Source: Torymus aiolomorphi
Lineage: Eukaryota; Arthropoda; Insecta; Hymenoptera; Torymidae
Direction of reading: 5' to 3'
DNA length: 64,000 bases
Assembly: GCA_036365515.1 (NCBI GenBank)
Contig: CM070873.1
Span: 48,108,011 to 48,172,010 of the forward strand
Shown here: positions 1-9,370 of the stretch, in pieces
Layout of the letters: each line of letters starts with the position of its first letter
How positions within the stretch are numbered: the first letter of the stretch is position 1
Notes under the pieces: generated by a model
The model's database searches: none
The model's input: only the letters and a program-made list of their open reading frames with translations
What the model was told of the DNA's origin: nothing
Translations under genes and position numbers: made by a program

Positions 1-710
1 TCCGGAGCCACCGCCACCGCCGCCACCGCCACATCCGTGGATGTCGAGGAAAAAAGTTTACAAACGCGCGGTGATAATTTTTCTCGCTTAGACAGCGAAA
101 TGTATGACGTTTTACGCTCAAAGGCGGCGCACGATGATTATGAAAAATGTCTGAATTATCTGCAGATTTTACGACGTTATCTTTTTTCCGCGACAACGAG
201 CGTGTCGCCGAGCCGAATCACGAGGTTGACGAAATCGAAGAGACTCTCGCACCGCTCAGCGAGGAAGACATTCTCCAGGGTATACCCAAAGTACACGCAC
301 GCAAAGCGCGACTCTTGCTTCGGCACTGGAGGACTGCGGTTCCCGAGCGCTTAAAGTGGGACAATGCAGGCACTGTGAGCATCTATGGTCACCAGGTACG
401 CCGCTCGGACATAAGCGAGTTACTCATCGACACGTTGAGCAAAAAGAACACGGGAGACGAAGCGCCTGTCGGTCGCGTTGAGTTTGCAAAATTTCTCAAA
501 ACTAGCGAGACACCCGTTAATCTCATAGAAAATTCCAAAGTTTTGAAAATTGGGAAAATATTGACCGCACCAGAGAAAACGGCCAAACGGCGCCTGCCGC
601 GTAGAGAGACTATAGCGGGTGTAGAAAATATAGCCCCGTCCCCAGTCTCACCCATTCTAACGCGCAGTAAAAAACAAGCCAAGAAAAAATGGCTACACTT
701 TGATATGTAA
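1..710 (+). pseudogene. Polinton conserved protein of unknown role, 5' partial and frameshifted
   Basis: Reading frame 1 is open from the window edge and encodes a segment with LDSEMYDVL and LQILRRYL. The homologous reading continues in another frame from about position 180-200 to the stop at 708-710. That second part holds KARLLLRHWR, a WDNAGTVSIYG strand and a basic C-terminal tail. From memory, a protein with the same order (LDxEM, then a Q-RYL helix, then KA-LLL, then W-xxG, then a small I-DL helix) is common in animal Polintons. I do not know an established function for it. One frameshift at about 180-200 breaks it. The start lies outside the window. Confidence 0.6.
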
Positions 711-717
711 ACACGAA

Positions 718-1808
718 ATGCCTTACGGAAAACAATACTACAATCTCGAGCATGAGGCTGGTTACGCAGGTGCGCGAAACCTCCTGCGCGTAAATGCCAA
801 AAAGGAGAAGAAAAAATTTACGCGTGACTAAGCAATCAAGACGCCTACACACTTCATCACCCGATAAAAAGAAGATTTCCGCGTCTGTCGTACAATGTAA
901 CAAACGTCGATGACGTGTGGGAGTGCGATCTACTTCAGCTAACATCGATAAAGGATTACAACGACGGATACTGCTATATTCTCGTGGTCATCGATGTACT
1001 CGGCAAGTCCTGGGTTGAACCGTTGAAAGATAAAACAGCTCGCAACGTTGCCAGCGCTTTTGAACGAATTACCGACAGAGCGAAACCGCGCGTGCCCCTG
1101 TGCGTGCAGTCCGATCGTGGCAAGGAATTCCTTGGTGCCGCTTTTCAAAATTTTCTCAAGCGCATGGAGATCGGTTTTCGCGTCGCTAGAAATCCGGATA
1201 TCAAGGCAGCGGTAGTCGAGCGGCTCAACAGAACACTGCGCGAGCGCATATGGAGATATTTCTCGCATCGGAACACCAAGCGCTACATCGATGTTCTGCA
1301 AAAAATTGTGTACGCGTACAATCACACCCTGCACAGTGGCACGCGAATGCGGCCCGCTGAGGTCAACCTTTACAATGCTGCGCGCGCGCGCGTAAACTTG
1401 GACAAACGTGCGCGCTCCAATTATCGGTGCCGCCGCACAGCGCCCCACTGTAAATTTGCCGTAGGTGACCTCGTCCGTGTCAGTCGCTCAAAGAACACCT
1501 TCGAGCGAGGATACGAAAAAAATTTCAGCGAGGAGATTTTCAAGATAATACGCGTATCACCGCGACAAGGACTGTACACGTACGTATTGGCGGACTTGAA
1601 CGGAGAAATAATCGACGGATTCTTTTACAACGAAGAGCTCGTTTTGGTCGGGCAAGATCGTCTGGCAGACGATAAGAGCTTCAAAATCGAGCGTATCGTA
1701 CGCACGAAAGGTCACGACGCCAACAAACAAGCGCTCGTCAAGTGGTTAGGCTATCCCGATAAATTTAATTCTTGGGTGAACGTCAGTCAACTCGAGAGCA
1801 TTTCGTAG
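718..1808 (+). pseudogene. Polinton chromodomain integrase (retroviral-type, DDE), broken near its N terminus
   Basis: This would catalyse integration of the element in the nucleus. An ATG at 718 opens a short frame with an N-terminal integrase-like region (YYNLEHEAGYAG) that ends in a stop near 830. The main frame continues to 1808 and is blocked upstream by an in-frame TGA near 826, so a frameshift and a stop separate the two parts. The catalytic core is visible: Asp in VWECDLLQL (927-929), Asp in QSDRGKEF (1113-1115) and Glu in VVERLNRTLR, 35 positions after the second Asp. The C terminus is a chromodomain (IVRTKGHDANKQALVKWLGY). This matches Polinton integrases and C. elegans transposon-derived F54H12.3-type proteins. 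The catalytic domain itself is intact. The penton gene starts 17 bases after the stop. Confidence 0.85.
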
Positions 1809-1825
1809 AAAAACAGCGAGCAAGT

Positions 1826-2638
1826 ATGGACCCGAAAGAAGATTTTTACATAGTACTGCCTCGCAACAGCAGTATGTCTTACTTTTCCGATAACACAACC
1901 AGCTGTTTCACCACACACTTGCCTCACGAGATCAAATTACACGGAGAGTGGCACGTTGGACTGGTCGAAATTCACGTACCCTGTAGCATCGTGCATTTTC
2001 AAGACAATGACGCCTTTTACACTTTTAGTTCGTACAGCGTGGACGACAACGAACAGACTGAGAAAACATTCTGCCGTTTTCCAGTCGGCATTTACGAATC
2101 TCTCCAACAGCTGGCAAACGCCATAAACAACTCGAATGACACTTATAAGCATCACATGCTTGAACCCGTAAAGGAGAGCAATGGCTATTATGCCATCAGA
2201 CGCAAGTGCGACTGTCAACAGCCACATGCGACTCATTTCAATGACAAAATTATGCGCATTTTTGGCTTCGATGACGAACCCGGGAAAAAAACTCTGTTTA
2301 CAACCTTTAACCATGGCGCACTGCGGGAAATTGTAGCTGAGAGGCCAGCCTCGCTTTCTCGTGCCATACCTGACCAACTGTACGTTTATACAGATATTTG
2401 TGAGCCCTACACAGTGGGGGACACACAGGCCGCCCTCTTGCGCATCGTTTCTTTGGATAACTCAAAATTCAAATACGGCTGCAGTGCTGTGCAGCGTTTC
2501 ACACCCACTCACTACATACCGCTTCTCTATCACAATTTTCACAATATTATCATCGATATAAGAGACCAGTACGGGCAGCGCATTCCATTCGAGTACGGTA
2601 CGCTGACCGTGACACTCCATTTCAGACGAAGTCGTTAA
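1826..2638 (+). CDS. Polinton minor capsid (penton-like) protein
   Basis: An intact 270-residue ORF. I chose the ATG at 1826 because the open frame upstream overlaps the end of the integrase gene in another frame, and homology begins at MDPKEDFYIVLPRNSS. The N-terminal pattern FYIVLPRNSSMSYFSDNT followed by an alternating beta-strand pattern (HGEWHVGLVEIHVP) is characteristic of the small jelly-roll minor capsid proteins of Polintons, which correspond to adenovirus penton base. It would form capsid vertices with the major capsid protein. No stop or frameshift is visible. The gene ends one base before the next ATG. The assignment rests on remembered family patterns and has not been tested by alignment. 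Confidence 0.75.
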   Translation: MDPKEDFYIVLPRNSSMSYFSDNTTSCFTTHLPHEIKLHGEWHVGLVEIHVPCSIVHFQDNDAFYTFSSYSVDDNEQTEKTFCRFPVGIYESLQQLANAINNSNDTYKHHMLEPVKESNGYYAIRRKCDCQQPHATHFNDKIMRIFGFDDEPGKKTLFTTFNHGALREIVAERPASLSRAIPDQLYVYTDICEPYTVGDTQAALLRIVSLDNSKFKYGCSAVQRFTPTHYIPLLYHNFHNIIIDIRDQYGQRIPFEYGTLTVTLHFRRSR

Positions 2639-2639
2639 G

Positions 2640-3083
2640 ATGTCTCATTACACTAGATACTACGATGAGCAGATAGGTGGCGGGGGTGGTGTGAGAAACG
2701 TTTTCGCTGGCGCACCCTTTCAGAGAGGGCGTGGCATCGGCTCTTGGCTGGGGGGTCTCTTTCGCCGTATTCTTCCATATGTCAGGAGTGGCGCTAAGGC
2801 GGTCGGGAAAGAGACCTTGCGCGCAGGTATGAAAATCATAGACGATGTCGCAAACAATGGTGTCAATTTCAAGGAGGCCATAAAATCGAGAGTCGGAGAA
2901 TCGAGGAGGCATCTCAAGAGAAAAGCTGCCGAGAAAATTACAGAAATCATGAAGGGTTCGGGCTATAAAACTACAAGCCGCATCAAACGGCCGCGTCAGT
3001 CGACAAAGGCACGCGCGACCGCTCGTACCTCGCGATCCAAACGTAAGAAAAAAATTGCCCACCGCGTCGCGTGGAACTCGTAA
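2640..3083 (+). CDS. Basic core / membrane-active-type structural protein of the Polinton
   Basis: An intact 147-residue ORF whose ATG lies one base after the penton stop. The N terminus is glycine-rich, with a five-glycine run near residue 13. A short amphipathic segment follows (GIGSWLGGLFRRILPYV), then a helical region, and a very Lys/Arg-rich C terminus with nuclear-localisation-like clusters near residue 135. This layout recalls adenovirus pVI/pX-type peptides and the small proteins next to capsid genes in adintoviruses: a hydrophobic membrane-active helix plus a DNA-binding tail. Either DNA condensation or endosome disruption would fit. I cannot decide between them from sequence alone. 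Confidence 0.65.
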   Translation: MSHYTRYYDEQIGGGGGVRNVFAGAPFQRGRGIGSWLGGLFRRILPYVRSGAKAVGKETLRAGMKIIDDVANNGVNFKEAIKSRVGESRRHLKRKAAEKITEIMKGSGYKTTSRIKRPRQSTKARATARTSRSKRKKKIAHRVAWNS

Positions 3084-3159
3084 AGTAAGCAAGAGAAAGC
3101 GCAAAACCCCGACTTTTCGCCCCATTAACGATATTTTTGGACCAAAGTAAATCTTAAAA

Positions 3160-4492
3160 ATGGCTTTCTTGCACTCTCACTCGTCAGAGTGTATGTCGAG
3201 CGAACTCGACCTTTTCACCCTCCCCGCTACTCAAACCTCCATCGAAGGGAGCAGTTTTTTGAACTATAAGCCCGTCTCTTCGATCACCGATGAGAGTGAT
3301 GCACCCATCGAATTCGTCGTACCCAGCGCCAGCGAGCATCACATCGACCTCGCGCACACTATGCTCTTCGTCAAGGCACAAATATTGCCCGTCGAGGAGC
3401 CCGACACAAATCTAAAAGTTGGTCCCGTAAACAACGTTTTACATTCAATGTTCAATCAAATTGATATTTTTCTCAATCAAAAGCTTGCGTCACCGCCTAA
3501 CAACGCGTACCCGTACAGAGCTTACATAGAGTCATTGCTGAGCTATTCCCCCGCGGCCAAAGAATCTCATCTCACAGCGAGCCTCTGGTATGATGATACA
3601 CACGGCTGTATGGAGGGTGCACCGGAAAATCACGGAGTCGGAGCGAACAAAGGCCTCAATCACAGGTAATATTTTACGAAAGACGGAAAAGCATTCGATA
3701 TGATTGGTCATCTGCACTGCGACTTGTTTAATCAGGATAAAATGCTCATCAATGGTGTCGAAATGAGAGTGCGACTGGTGCGTAGCAAGGATGCATTTTG
3801 CCTGATGGATTCCACAAACGACGGGCGCTTCCGAATAAAAATAAAAGAAGCTACTCTTAGTTCGCCGTGTCAAAATAAATCCGGGTATTTTGATCGCACA
3901 CGCCAATACACTGGCCAAAGCCACAGCCAAATATCCCATTACATGCGTCGAAGTGAAAACATTTACGCTTCACACTGGTATACTAGGTGATAGCATCGAT
4001 AATGCGATTCTGGGCCAACTGCCGAAACGTATAATAATCGGTTTCGTCGATAACAGAGCGTTCAATGGAAATCGTGCGCTCAATCCATTCAACTTTCAAC
4101 ACTTTGACATAAATTATCTCTCGATATATATCGATGGGGTTCAAATACCGAGCAAACCATTACAGCCTCACTTTACAGGCACCGCTCCAGCTTTTATCGA
4201 GACATTCCAAACACTCTACACAGGCACCGGTATACATTTTCTCAACGAGGGCCTAGGCATAAACCGTTACAACTATTCAATGGGTCATTTTCTTACGGCA
4301 TTCGATCTCACGCCCGATTTATCAGCACACTGCCACTCTCATTGGAATCTCGTACGCTCAGGCAGTGTACGCATTGAAGTGGGCTACGAGACGGCGCCAA
4401 CAGTTACAATAAACTGCATTGTTTACGCAGAGTACGATAACGTTCTTGAAATCGACTCCACTCGACAAATTTTAACGGATTTCAGCGCCTAA
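3160..4492 (+). pseudogene. Polinton major capsid protein (double jelly roll), one stop and one frameshift
   Basis: The ATG at 3160 begins MAFLHSHSSECMSSELDLF, a near-signature N terminus of Polinton major capsid proteins (F54H12.2-like proteins). The frame is open to a TAA at 3667-3669 and then continues in the same frame. A frameshift in about 3855-3885 moves the homology to another frame, which runs to the stop at 4490-4492. Later segments (KYPITCVEVKTFTL, RIIIGFVDN, and a C terminus ending in QILTDFSA) fit the second jelly roll. Total span is about 440 codons, in line with the family. The product would be the hexon-like shell protein. With both lesions no full-length capsid protein can be made. 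Confidence 0.8.
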
Positions 4493-4692
4493 GTGATAGA
4501 GCAGCAGCAGCAGAAGGCTCCCGCTTATCGCCAGCGACAGGTCGCTACATGACGCTGCGTGTTGGTGGCACTACTGTATGCGTAAAAAAGTGGGTGGGGG
4601 TACGTGCACTCTGACGCAGACTTGCACAGCTCTCACACATCAGTTCGCTTTTTCTCTTACATACGCACACACACGCACATGCGCTTCCTGCA

Positions 4693-5341
4693 ATGGACTA
4701 GGTAATAGATATTCAAGGCTTCCGCGATTCGGAAAAAAAGCTTCTACCCAAGGAAGTAGCTATCGTGTGCCTACAAAAAAAAATTTGTGATCATTGGATA
4801 GTGCAAGCACCGCATAGTTTTGGCGATTTGTCAGACGACATCAAAGAGACAAACACATTTCTCAGTGTCGAAGTTCACGGACTTCATTGGTTTGACGGCG
4901 AAGTAACTCTGCGCCAGCTACATCGGCATCTATACAACATTGCCAGAGTATCGCGTACAATTTACGTACGTGGCGAAGAGAAGGCCCGTTACATTGAGAC
5001 GCTTTTCGGTCGTCGCGTCATCAATTTGGAAAAATTTAAATCGCCATCGTTTAAAAAACTCTGCACAGTGTTCCCGGACAGCGCACTTTGCGCCACACAT
5101 TCAGCTAAAATCTTTCCGTCAGAAAAAAACAGTTTTGTGCTCTTTACAAAGTTAATCAGTTAAAAAAGTGGCTGGGTTCGATACTTCCACCAGAATGGAA
5201 AGCTCTCCCTAAAAAAAGAGTGACAAGTGACATGTTCCTTACGTCTGTTTACGAGTACCCGCGGCGAGATACAAATAGCGACGACTCTGATAGTAATGAC
5301 ATATACTACTCAGTCGTCAACGGATTCACATCTTCAGACTG
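4693..5341 (+). pseudogene. Conserved Polinton-associated protein of unknown function, broken
   Basis: An ATG at 4693 is followed two codons later by TAG (4699-4701). From 4702 the same frame is open to 5163 and then a frameshift leads to a second frame ending at the TGA just before 5342. The N terminus reads IDIQGF then PKEVAIVCL, the middle has HGLHWFDGEV and IYVRGEEKARYI, and the second frame ends in an acidic Asp/Ser-rich tail. I recall this pattern from uncharacterised insect proteins linked to Polinton-like elements. The first strand with Asp followed by a KE-containing strand is reminiscent of an RNase H-like fold, but this is inference only. The 200 bases between the major capsid gene and this ATG hold no recognisable gene. 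Confidence 0.5.
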
Positions 5342-5347
5342 AAAAAA

Positions 5348-5887
5348 ATGAACACATATGAAATAACACGAGCCATCGGAGAGCTCTCTGCTAATTCGAT
5401 CGGCGTTTACGCGGCCGATCACATCCCAAGTCGCTTGAGCCAGCCAGCGGCAATCGATGCAAATCTCGACACATCAGACAAGCCCGGCTCTCACTGGGTG
5501 GCTTTTTACATAGACGACCAGGCAAGAGGTACCTTTTTCGATAGCTATGGAGTACCACCATCTTCGCGACATCACCTCGCCCGCCTCAGAAGAAATTGCA
5601 AGTGGTTCAAGTGGAACAAGAAGAAGTTGCAAAGTTTCGATTCTAAAGTGTGCGGCGAATATTGTGTTATGTTTTTGCATTATATGTGTAGTGGTTTTAC
5701 TTTACGAAAATTTTGCAGCATCTTTACGTCTGATACTCGCTCCAACGATAAAATAGCTGGTAAATTTTATAACATTATGAAGGACAAAAAGTTTAAGAAA
5801 GTAGGGCGTGCGTACAATTTCCCGCGTGCTACTTCGCGAGGGCACGGCTCGTGCTCTCAGGCATGTAGGCCTATGACTAATTATTAA
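5348..5887 (+). CDS. Adenain-like (C5/Ulp1-type) cysteine protease of the Polinton
   Basis: An intact 179-residue ORF with ATG at 5348. The catalytic residues are visible in order: His49 in GSHWVAFYID, an acidic residue Asp65 in TFFDSYG, the oxyanion Gln95 in KKLQSFDSK, and the nucleophile Cys102 in VCGEYC. This order and spacing fit adenovirus protease (adenain) and Polinton proteases, which process capsid and core precursors during virion maturation. The C terminus is basic. Length is slightly below adenain (about 200 residues). It is the last recognisable Polinton gene in the window and lacks visible lesions. Confidence 0.85.
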   Translation: MNTYEITRAIGELSANSIGVYAADHIPSRLSQPAAIDANLDTSDKPGSHWVAFYIDDQARGTFFDSYGVPPSSRHHLARLRRNCKWFKWNKKKLQSFDSKVCGEYCVMFLHYMCSGFTLRKFCSIFTSDTRSNDKIAGKFYNIMKDKKFKKVGRAYNFPRATSRGHGSCSQACRPMTNY

Positions 5888-6159
5888 GCTCTAACTTTAA
5901 GATACATTTTGCATTGCTGTTTAAATTACTTTGGGCCTAGATTTGTAAGCTAATATATATTGCGTGTGTATGTGTGTATATTTTAACTTAATACTGAAAA
6001 AGAGCTGTTTGCTCTGTCATGAATTAGCTGCGATTCCTGTGCACTATTATGCACCCGTAATTAATTTTAAGCGTCGCTCGGCTAAACCATATGTATTCGA
6101 AGATTGTAAGTTTTTGTTTCTTTCCACATTTATGTATTCATAGTTTGTAAGTTTGATTG

Positions 6160-6165
6160 AATAAA
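6160..6165 (+). terminator. Polyadenylation signal downstream of the protease gene
   Basis: AATAAA lies about 270 bases after the protease stop in an AT-rich trailer. It is the first canonical signal downstream of the structural gene block and may end the last Polinton transcript. The trailer from 5888 also holds a short GT-rich run near 5960-5980. Confidence 0.4.
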
Positions 6166-6179
6166 AAAATTTTACCCAA

Positions 6180-7236
6180 ATCACTTTTTTCATTTACAGA
6201 CCTTTTTCATTTTTCCCACTCCTGAAAAACAGTTAAATTCATTTTCCTCCGGCGAGAGAGTATTCAAAATGCTTATACGTGAAAAATTTATCATCATATA
6301 CACATTTACGCGTAACTTAAACTGAACTCCTCTTAAAAACCGTTGAACAAAGAACGCATTCACGTGAAAAATTTATCAATGTATACACTTTGACTCGTAA
6401 AATCTCCACAGGCGTCATCGAGAGCACCCCCCTCTTGAAACTGCCTGTTAAAACTCGCTGAACAATGGACGCGTTTATAGCGGTGGTGTGGAGTGTTTAG
6501 GTTACCGCTGTTATCGGTTACATGTCGCGGCACGCATTTCCTTCTCACGAAAGCCATAAAAATCTTTCACGAGAGTACATGATTGACGCATTCATAGTGT
6601 GACGACAAGTAATTAGAAACGATTTCCACTGTTATCGGATACAATCATAACCATAAATCTATATTTTTCTCGAAACGTTTTACGTCACATAGTCCCCCTG
6701 CCACACGACACGCTACGTCATACACGTAACAGTGCTCTCGTTGGTCGTGCTCGCGCGCCATCGCCGCCGCCGCCCCCCCCACCACCCACATATCGGCATT
6801 GTGGGGGGGTACACAGCCAAACGAATAGCGCTAGCGGTGACGTTGCGCCAGTCTAGTAGAACACACCGCACCAGCAGCAGCAGTCAGCATCACAGTATTT
6901 CTTTACACAAAGTGCACTCGTCCACATACAACACCACTGCTTCATTCTGTTAGAGCTCACTGCAGCATCAGCAGCTCCGAGAACACGACATCTTTACCAG
7001 TGCATTAGTATTTCTTTAAAAAAAAAAAGTTTGTGACGACTGCTTCAAAATGAACCAAGACGAGATACCGCAAAATGTCAATGATTATAAATTTTGTTTG
7101 AAATTTTGTTTGAAATTTTGTTTTGAAATATTTTAAACTTACCAAGCCGTTCCGATCGTCCGTTGCTTATGTCAGTAAAAATCGGAAGATCGATTAATCC
7201 ACGATCGAAAACAACTTGATTTGACCACTGCGTATA
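6180..7236. other. Non-coding flank with a short tandem duplication
   Basis: No gene is recognised. An approximately 90-base unit containing ACGTGAAAAATTTATCA occurs twice (near 6285 and 6360), with related copies of the downstream GAACAA-GACGC motif. A C-rich/CCG run lies near 6760-6800. An ATG at 7050 opens only 28 codons containing a triplicated TTTGAAATTTTG unit. It might be a first exon for the next ORF, but no clear splice donor is visible. Confidence 0.4.
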
Positions 7237-7773
7237 GCTCGAGAGTACTTGGAATCATTCAGAAGAAAAAAACATCGGAGCCGGGTGTATCGGCATGAGG
7301 CGCAGGCTTGGGACACCACCGACGGCTTGCATATCGATACATCCAGTGGCGCAGGGGTTGGGAACGACGGCAACGAGAACGCACCAGCGCAAAAGAAGAG
7401 AAAAGCTGAAAGACTTCCTAGTGTTGTGATTATGCGTAATACTTTTATAATATTAAAAAGCATGCGTGAGTGTATCGAGTTGCGCCTTCGAGAGTTAGAG
7501 GATATGTCCACGTATGTTAATGTAATGTATGATGTAATAATAGACAGTTTGAAAGTACTCGAGGAAAGCCGCGATATTGATAAATGTTTCGACGGTTCCA
7601 CATTTTCTAATCTTTATAATGATCACAAAGATGTGTTAATATCTAATGTAAAAAACCGAATGATTTATTCAAACTTTGGTAGTTCGAATGTGGAAAGACT
7701 GTATGTAGAAATAAAATGTCTTTATTTACCGACACTAGAAAAAGATGTATACGAAACCGTTAATAATCAATAA
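7237..7773 (+). CDS. Orphan ORF with a nuclear-localisation-like motif, 5' end uncertain
   Basis: An open frame runs from about 7225 to the stop at 7771-7773. The first ATG is at 7432 and would give 113 residues. The in-frame upstream part has no ATG, but it follows a possible splice acceptor (GTATAG at 7231-7236) and encodes a basic cluster (QKKRKAER). The C-terminal part looks helical and acidic (RECIELRLRELEDM). I do not recognise a family. AT-biased codon use differs from the Polinton genes 1.5 kb upstream. It may be a terminal exon of a spliced gene, perhaps an accessory gene of the element, or a chance ORF. Confidence 0.35.
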   Translation, partial: AREYLESFRRKKHRSRVYRHEAQAWDTTDGLHIDTSSGAGVGNDGNENAPAQKKRKAERLPSVVIMRNTFIILKSMRECIELRLRELEDMSTYVNVMYDVIIDSLKVLEESRDIDKCFDGSTFSNLYNDHKDVLISNVKNRMIYSNFGSSNVERLYVEIKCLYLPTLEKDVYETVNNQ

Positions 7774-7930
7774 ATACAAATTTTAATTGAATTGCCTTCT
7801 CCTTCTTAATTATTTCATAATCCTACTCTTACGCCCCCTTCCCCACCATCGCTCACTCGATCTTAGATATAAGCTAATAGTAGCACAGTCGCGAGAGCAA
7901 AAGGTCTGCAGCCTTCACGGAGTACACATC

Positions 7931-8095
7931 ATGGGGCCACCATTCAGCAAGCAGACACCAGAGGATAAACATCCTCTCATTGATAAACAAAAGAAAGATT
8001 ATTCATCATCGGATAAAGATTCATCGCGATATAAATCTTTTTCAACCAATACCAATTCCTTTCCCAAAAAACAAGGTTATTCACGATATAATTAA
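7931..8095 (+). CDS. Small hydrophilic ORF directly upstream of a histone-type stem-loop
   Basis: An ATG in ACATCATGG context starts a 54-residue ORF rich in Ser, Lys and Asp (SSSDKDSSRYKS) that ends 21 bases before the stem-loop. The frame stays open upstream to 7787 without another good ATG; a pyrimidine-rich stretch and AG near 7866 could be a splice acceptor. The product matches no family I know and is not a histone. Its only notable property is its position just 5' of the histone-like 3' end signal. Confidence 0.3.
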   Translation: MGPPFSKQTPEDKHPLIDKQKKDYSSSDKDSSRYKSFSTNTNSFPKKQGYSRYN

Positions 8096-8116
8096 AACTT
8101 AATACAAAAAAAAAAC

Positions 8117-8132
8117 GGCCCTTTTCAGGGCC
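8117..8132 (+). promoter_or_regulatory. Histone-mRNA-type 3' stem-loop
   Basis: GGCCCTTTTCAGGGCC forms a perfect 6-bp stem with the tetraloop TTTC. It fits the metazoan histone 3' consensus GGYYYTTYTHARRRCC at all 16 positions. It is preceded by A-rich sequence and followed by ACA, as in animal replication-dependent histone genes, where SLBP binds it and U7 snRNP directs cleavage. No histone coding sequence lies upstream. A clear purine-rich downstream element is not obvious. Confidence 0.65.
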
Positions 8133-8253
8133 ACAAACTCATTATTACGTATACAAATCTATTTCTTATACTTTGACCGCTTGGGACACCCGCTGCGCTG
8201 ACCGTCGAACGTCGGAGGACTAGGAATGCAGGCCCATACCTGCACCACACAAA

Positions 8254-8704
<451 letters not shown>

Positions 8705-8746
8705 CCCCCTCTCTCTCTCTCTCTCCTCTCTCTTGTGTATGCGCGC

Positions 8747-8747
<1 letters not shown>

Positions 8748-8805
<58 letters not shown>

Positions 8806-8848
8806 ATGCGTCCGCGTAAGCCACATAATTTGTACGTGTGTATGTGTG

Positions 8849-8879
<31 letters not shown>

Positions 8880-8880
8880 A
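8748..8880. repeat. Two (GT)n microsatellites
   Basis: GT dinucleotide runs occupy about 8749-8803 and 8837-8879, separated by about 35 bases of unique sequence. The block directly follows the TC array. Confidence 0.95.
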
Positions 8881-8916
8881 CAAAAAAAAAATATTTTTAT
8901 AAACATTTTTTCAGTT

Positions 8917-9080
8917 CTACCCTCACCCACCACCCACCGGCGCCCCCCACCTCCCCTCCCCCTCACCCACCTCCCACCACCCCATCTCCCACCACCCACC
9001 ACCTCCCATCACCCTCCACGCACCGCCTCCCCATCACACAACACCCACCGCCTCCCCTCACCCGCCTTCCACCTCCTCTC
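8917..9080. repeat. CCACC-rich simple sequence
   Basis: An irregular C-rich low-complexity tract built from CCACC and CCTCCC variants. No coding pattern is seen. Confidence 0.85.
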
Positions 9081-9083
9081 TCG

Positions 9084-9370
9084 TATATGGTCGGGTATAC
9101 CGAGGCATATCATATTACAAGTGGGGTGGGGGGTCGCGCCTCTGTATGGGTCATTAAGTCAAGTGCTATGTAAAAACAGTAGCTAATTAACCATGCCAAT
9201 GGGTGTTTTGTTTACACAACAGTTGCGGTTGAGAACAATAGGCCCATTGACATGGGATAGCTACTGTGCAGCTACTGTTTACATAACACTTGACTTAATG
9301 ACCCTTCCCGGGGCGCGAGCCCCCTTCCCCCACTTGTAATATGATATATCTCGCTATACCTGACCATATA
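9084..9370. mobile_element. Foldback/MITE-like inverted repeat
   Basis: The left arm (about 9084-9183) and the right arm (about 9265-9370) are reverse complements with some divergence. Shared segments include CATATTACAAGTGGGG, GGTCATTAAGTCAAGTG and AACAGTAGCT. The spacer is about 80 bases. The right arm runs directly into R2-like coding sequence. No target duplication could be fixed because the left flank is low complexity. Confidence 0.8.

Larger units (their letters stand above)
1..6178 (+). mobile_element. Partial Polinton/Maverick (adintovirus-like) endogenous element
   Basis: Seven plus-strand genes sit almost end to end: unknown conserved gene, integrase, penton, core, major capsid, unknown conserved gene, protease. 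Spacing is 1 base between penton and core and 17 bases between integrase and penton. This packing and the gene set fit Polinton/Maverick elements, which resemble integrated adenovirus-like dsDNA viruses. The element runs off the left edge, so DNA polymerase B, packaging ATPase and the left terminal inverted repeat are not seen. I could not identify the right terminal repeat; the right limit given is only the poly(A) signal after the protease. GC content looks clearly higher than in the AT-rich flank. Four of the seven genes are broken, so this is an ageing copy. Confidence 0.85.

Noticed and set aside
3655..3700. Programmed stop readthrough in the major capsid gene
   Set aside because: A frameshift also breaks the gene about 200 bases later and other genes of the element are broken, so decay is simpler; no readthrough signal was recognised.
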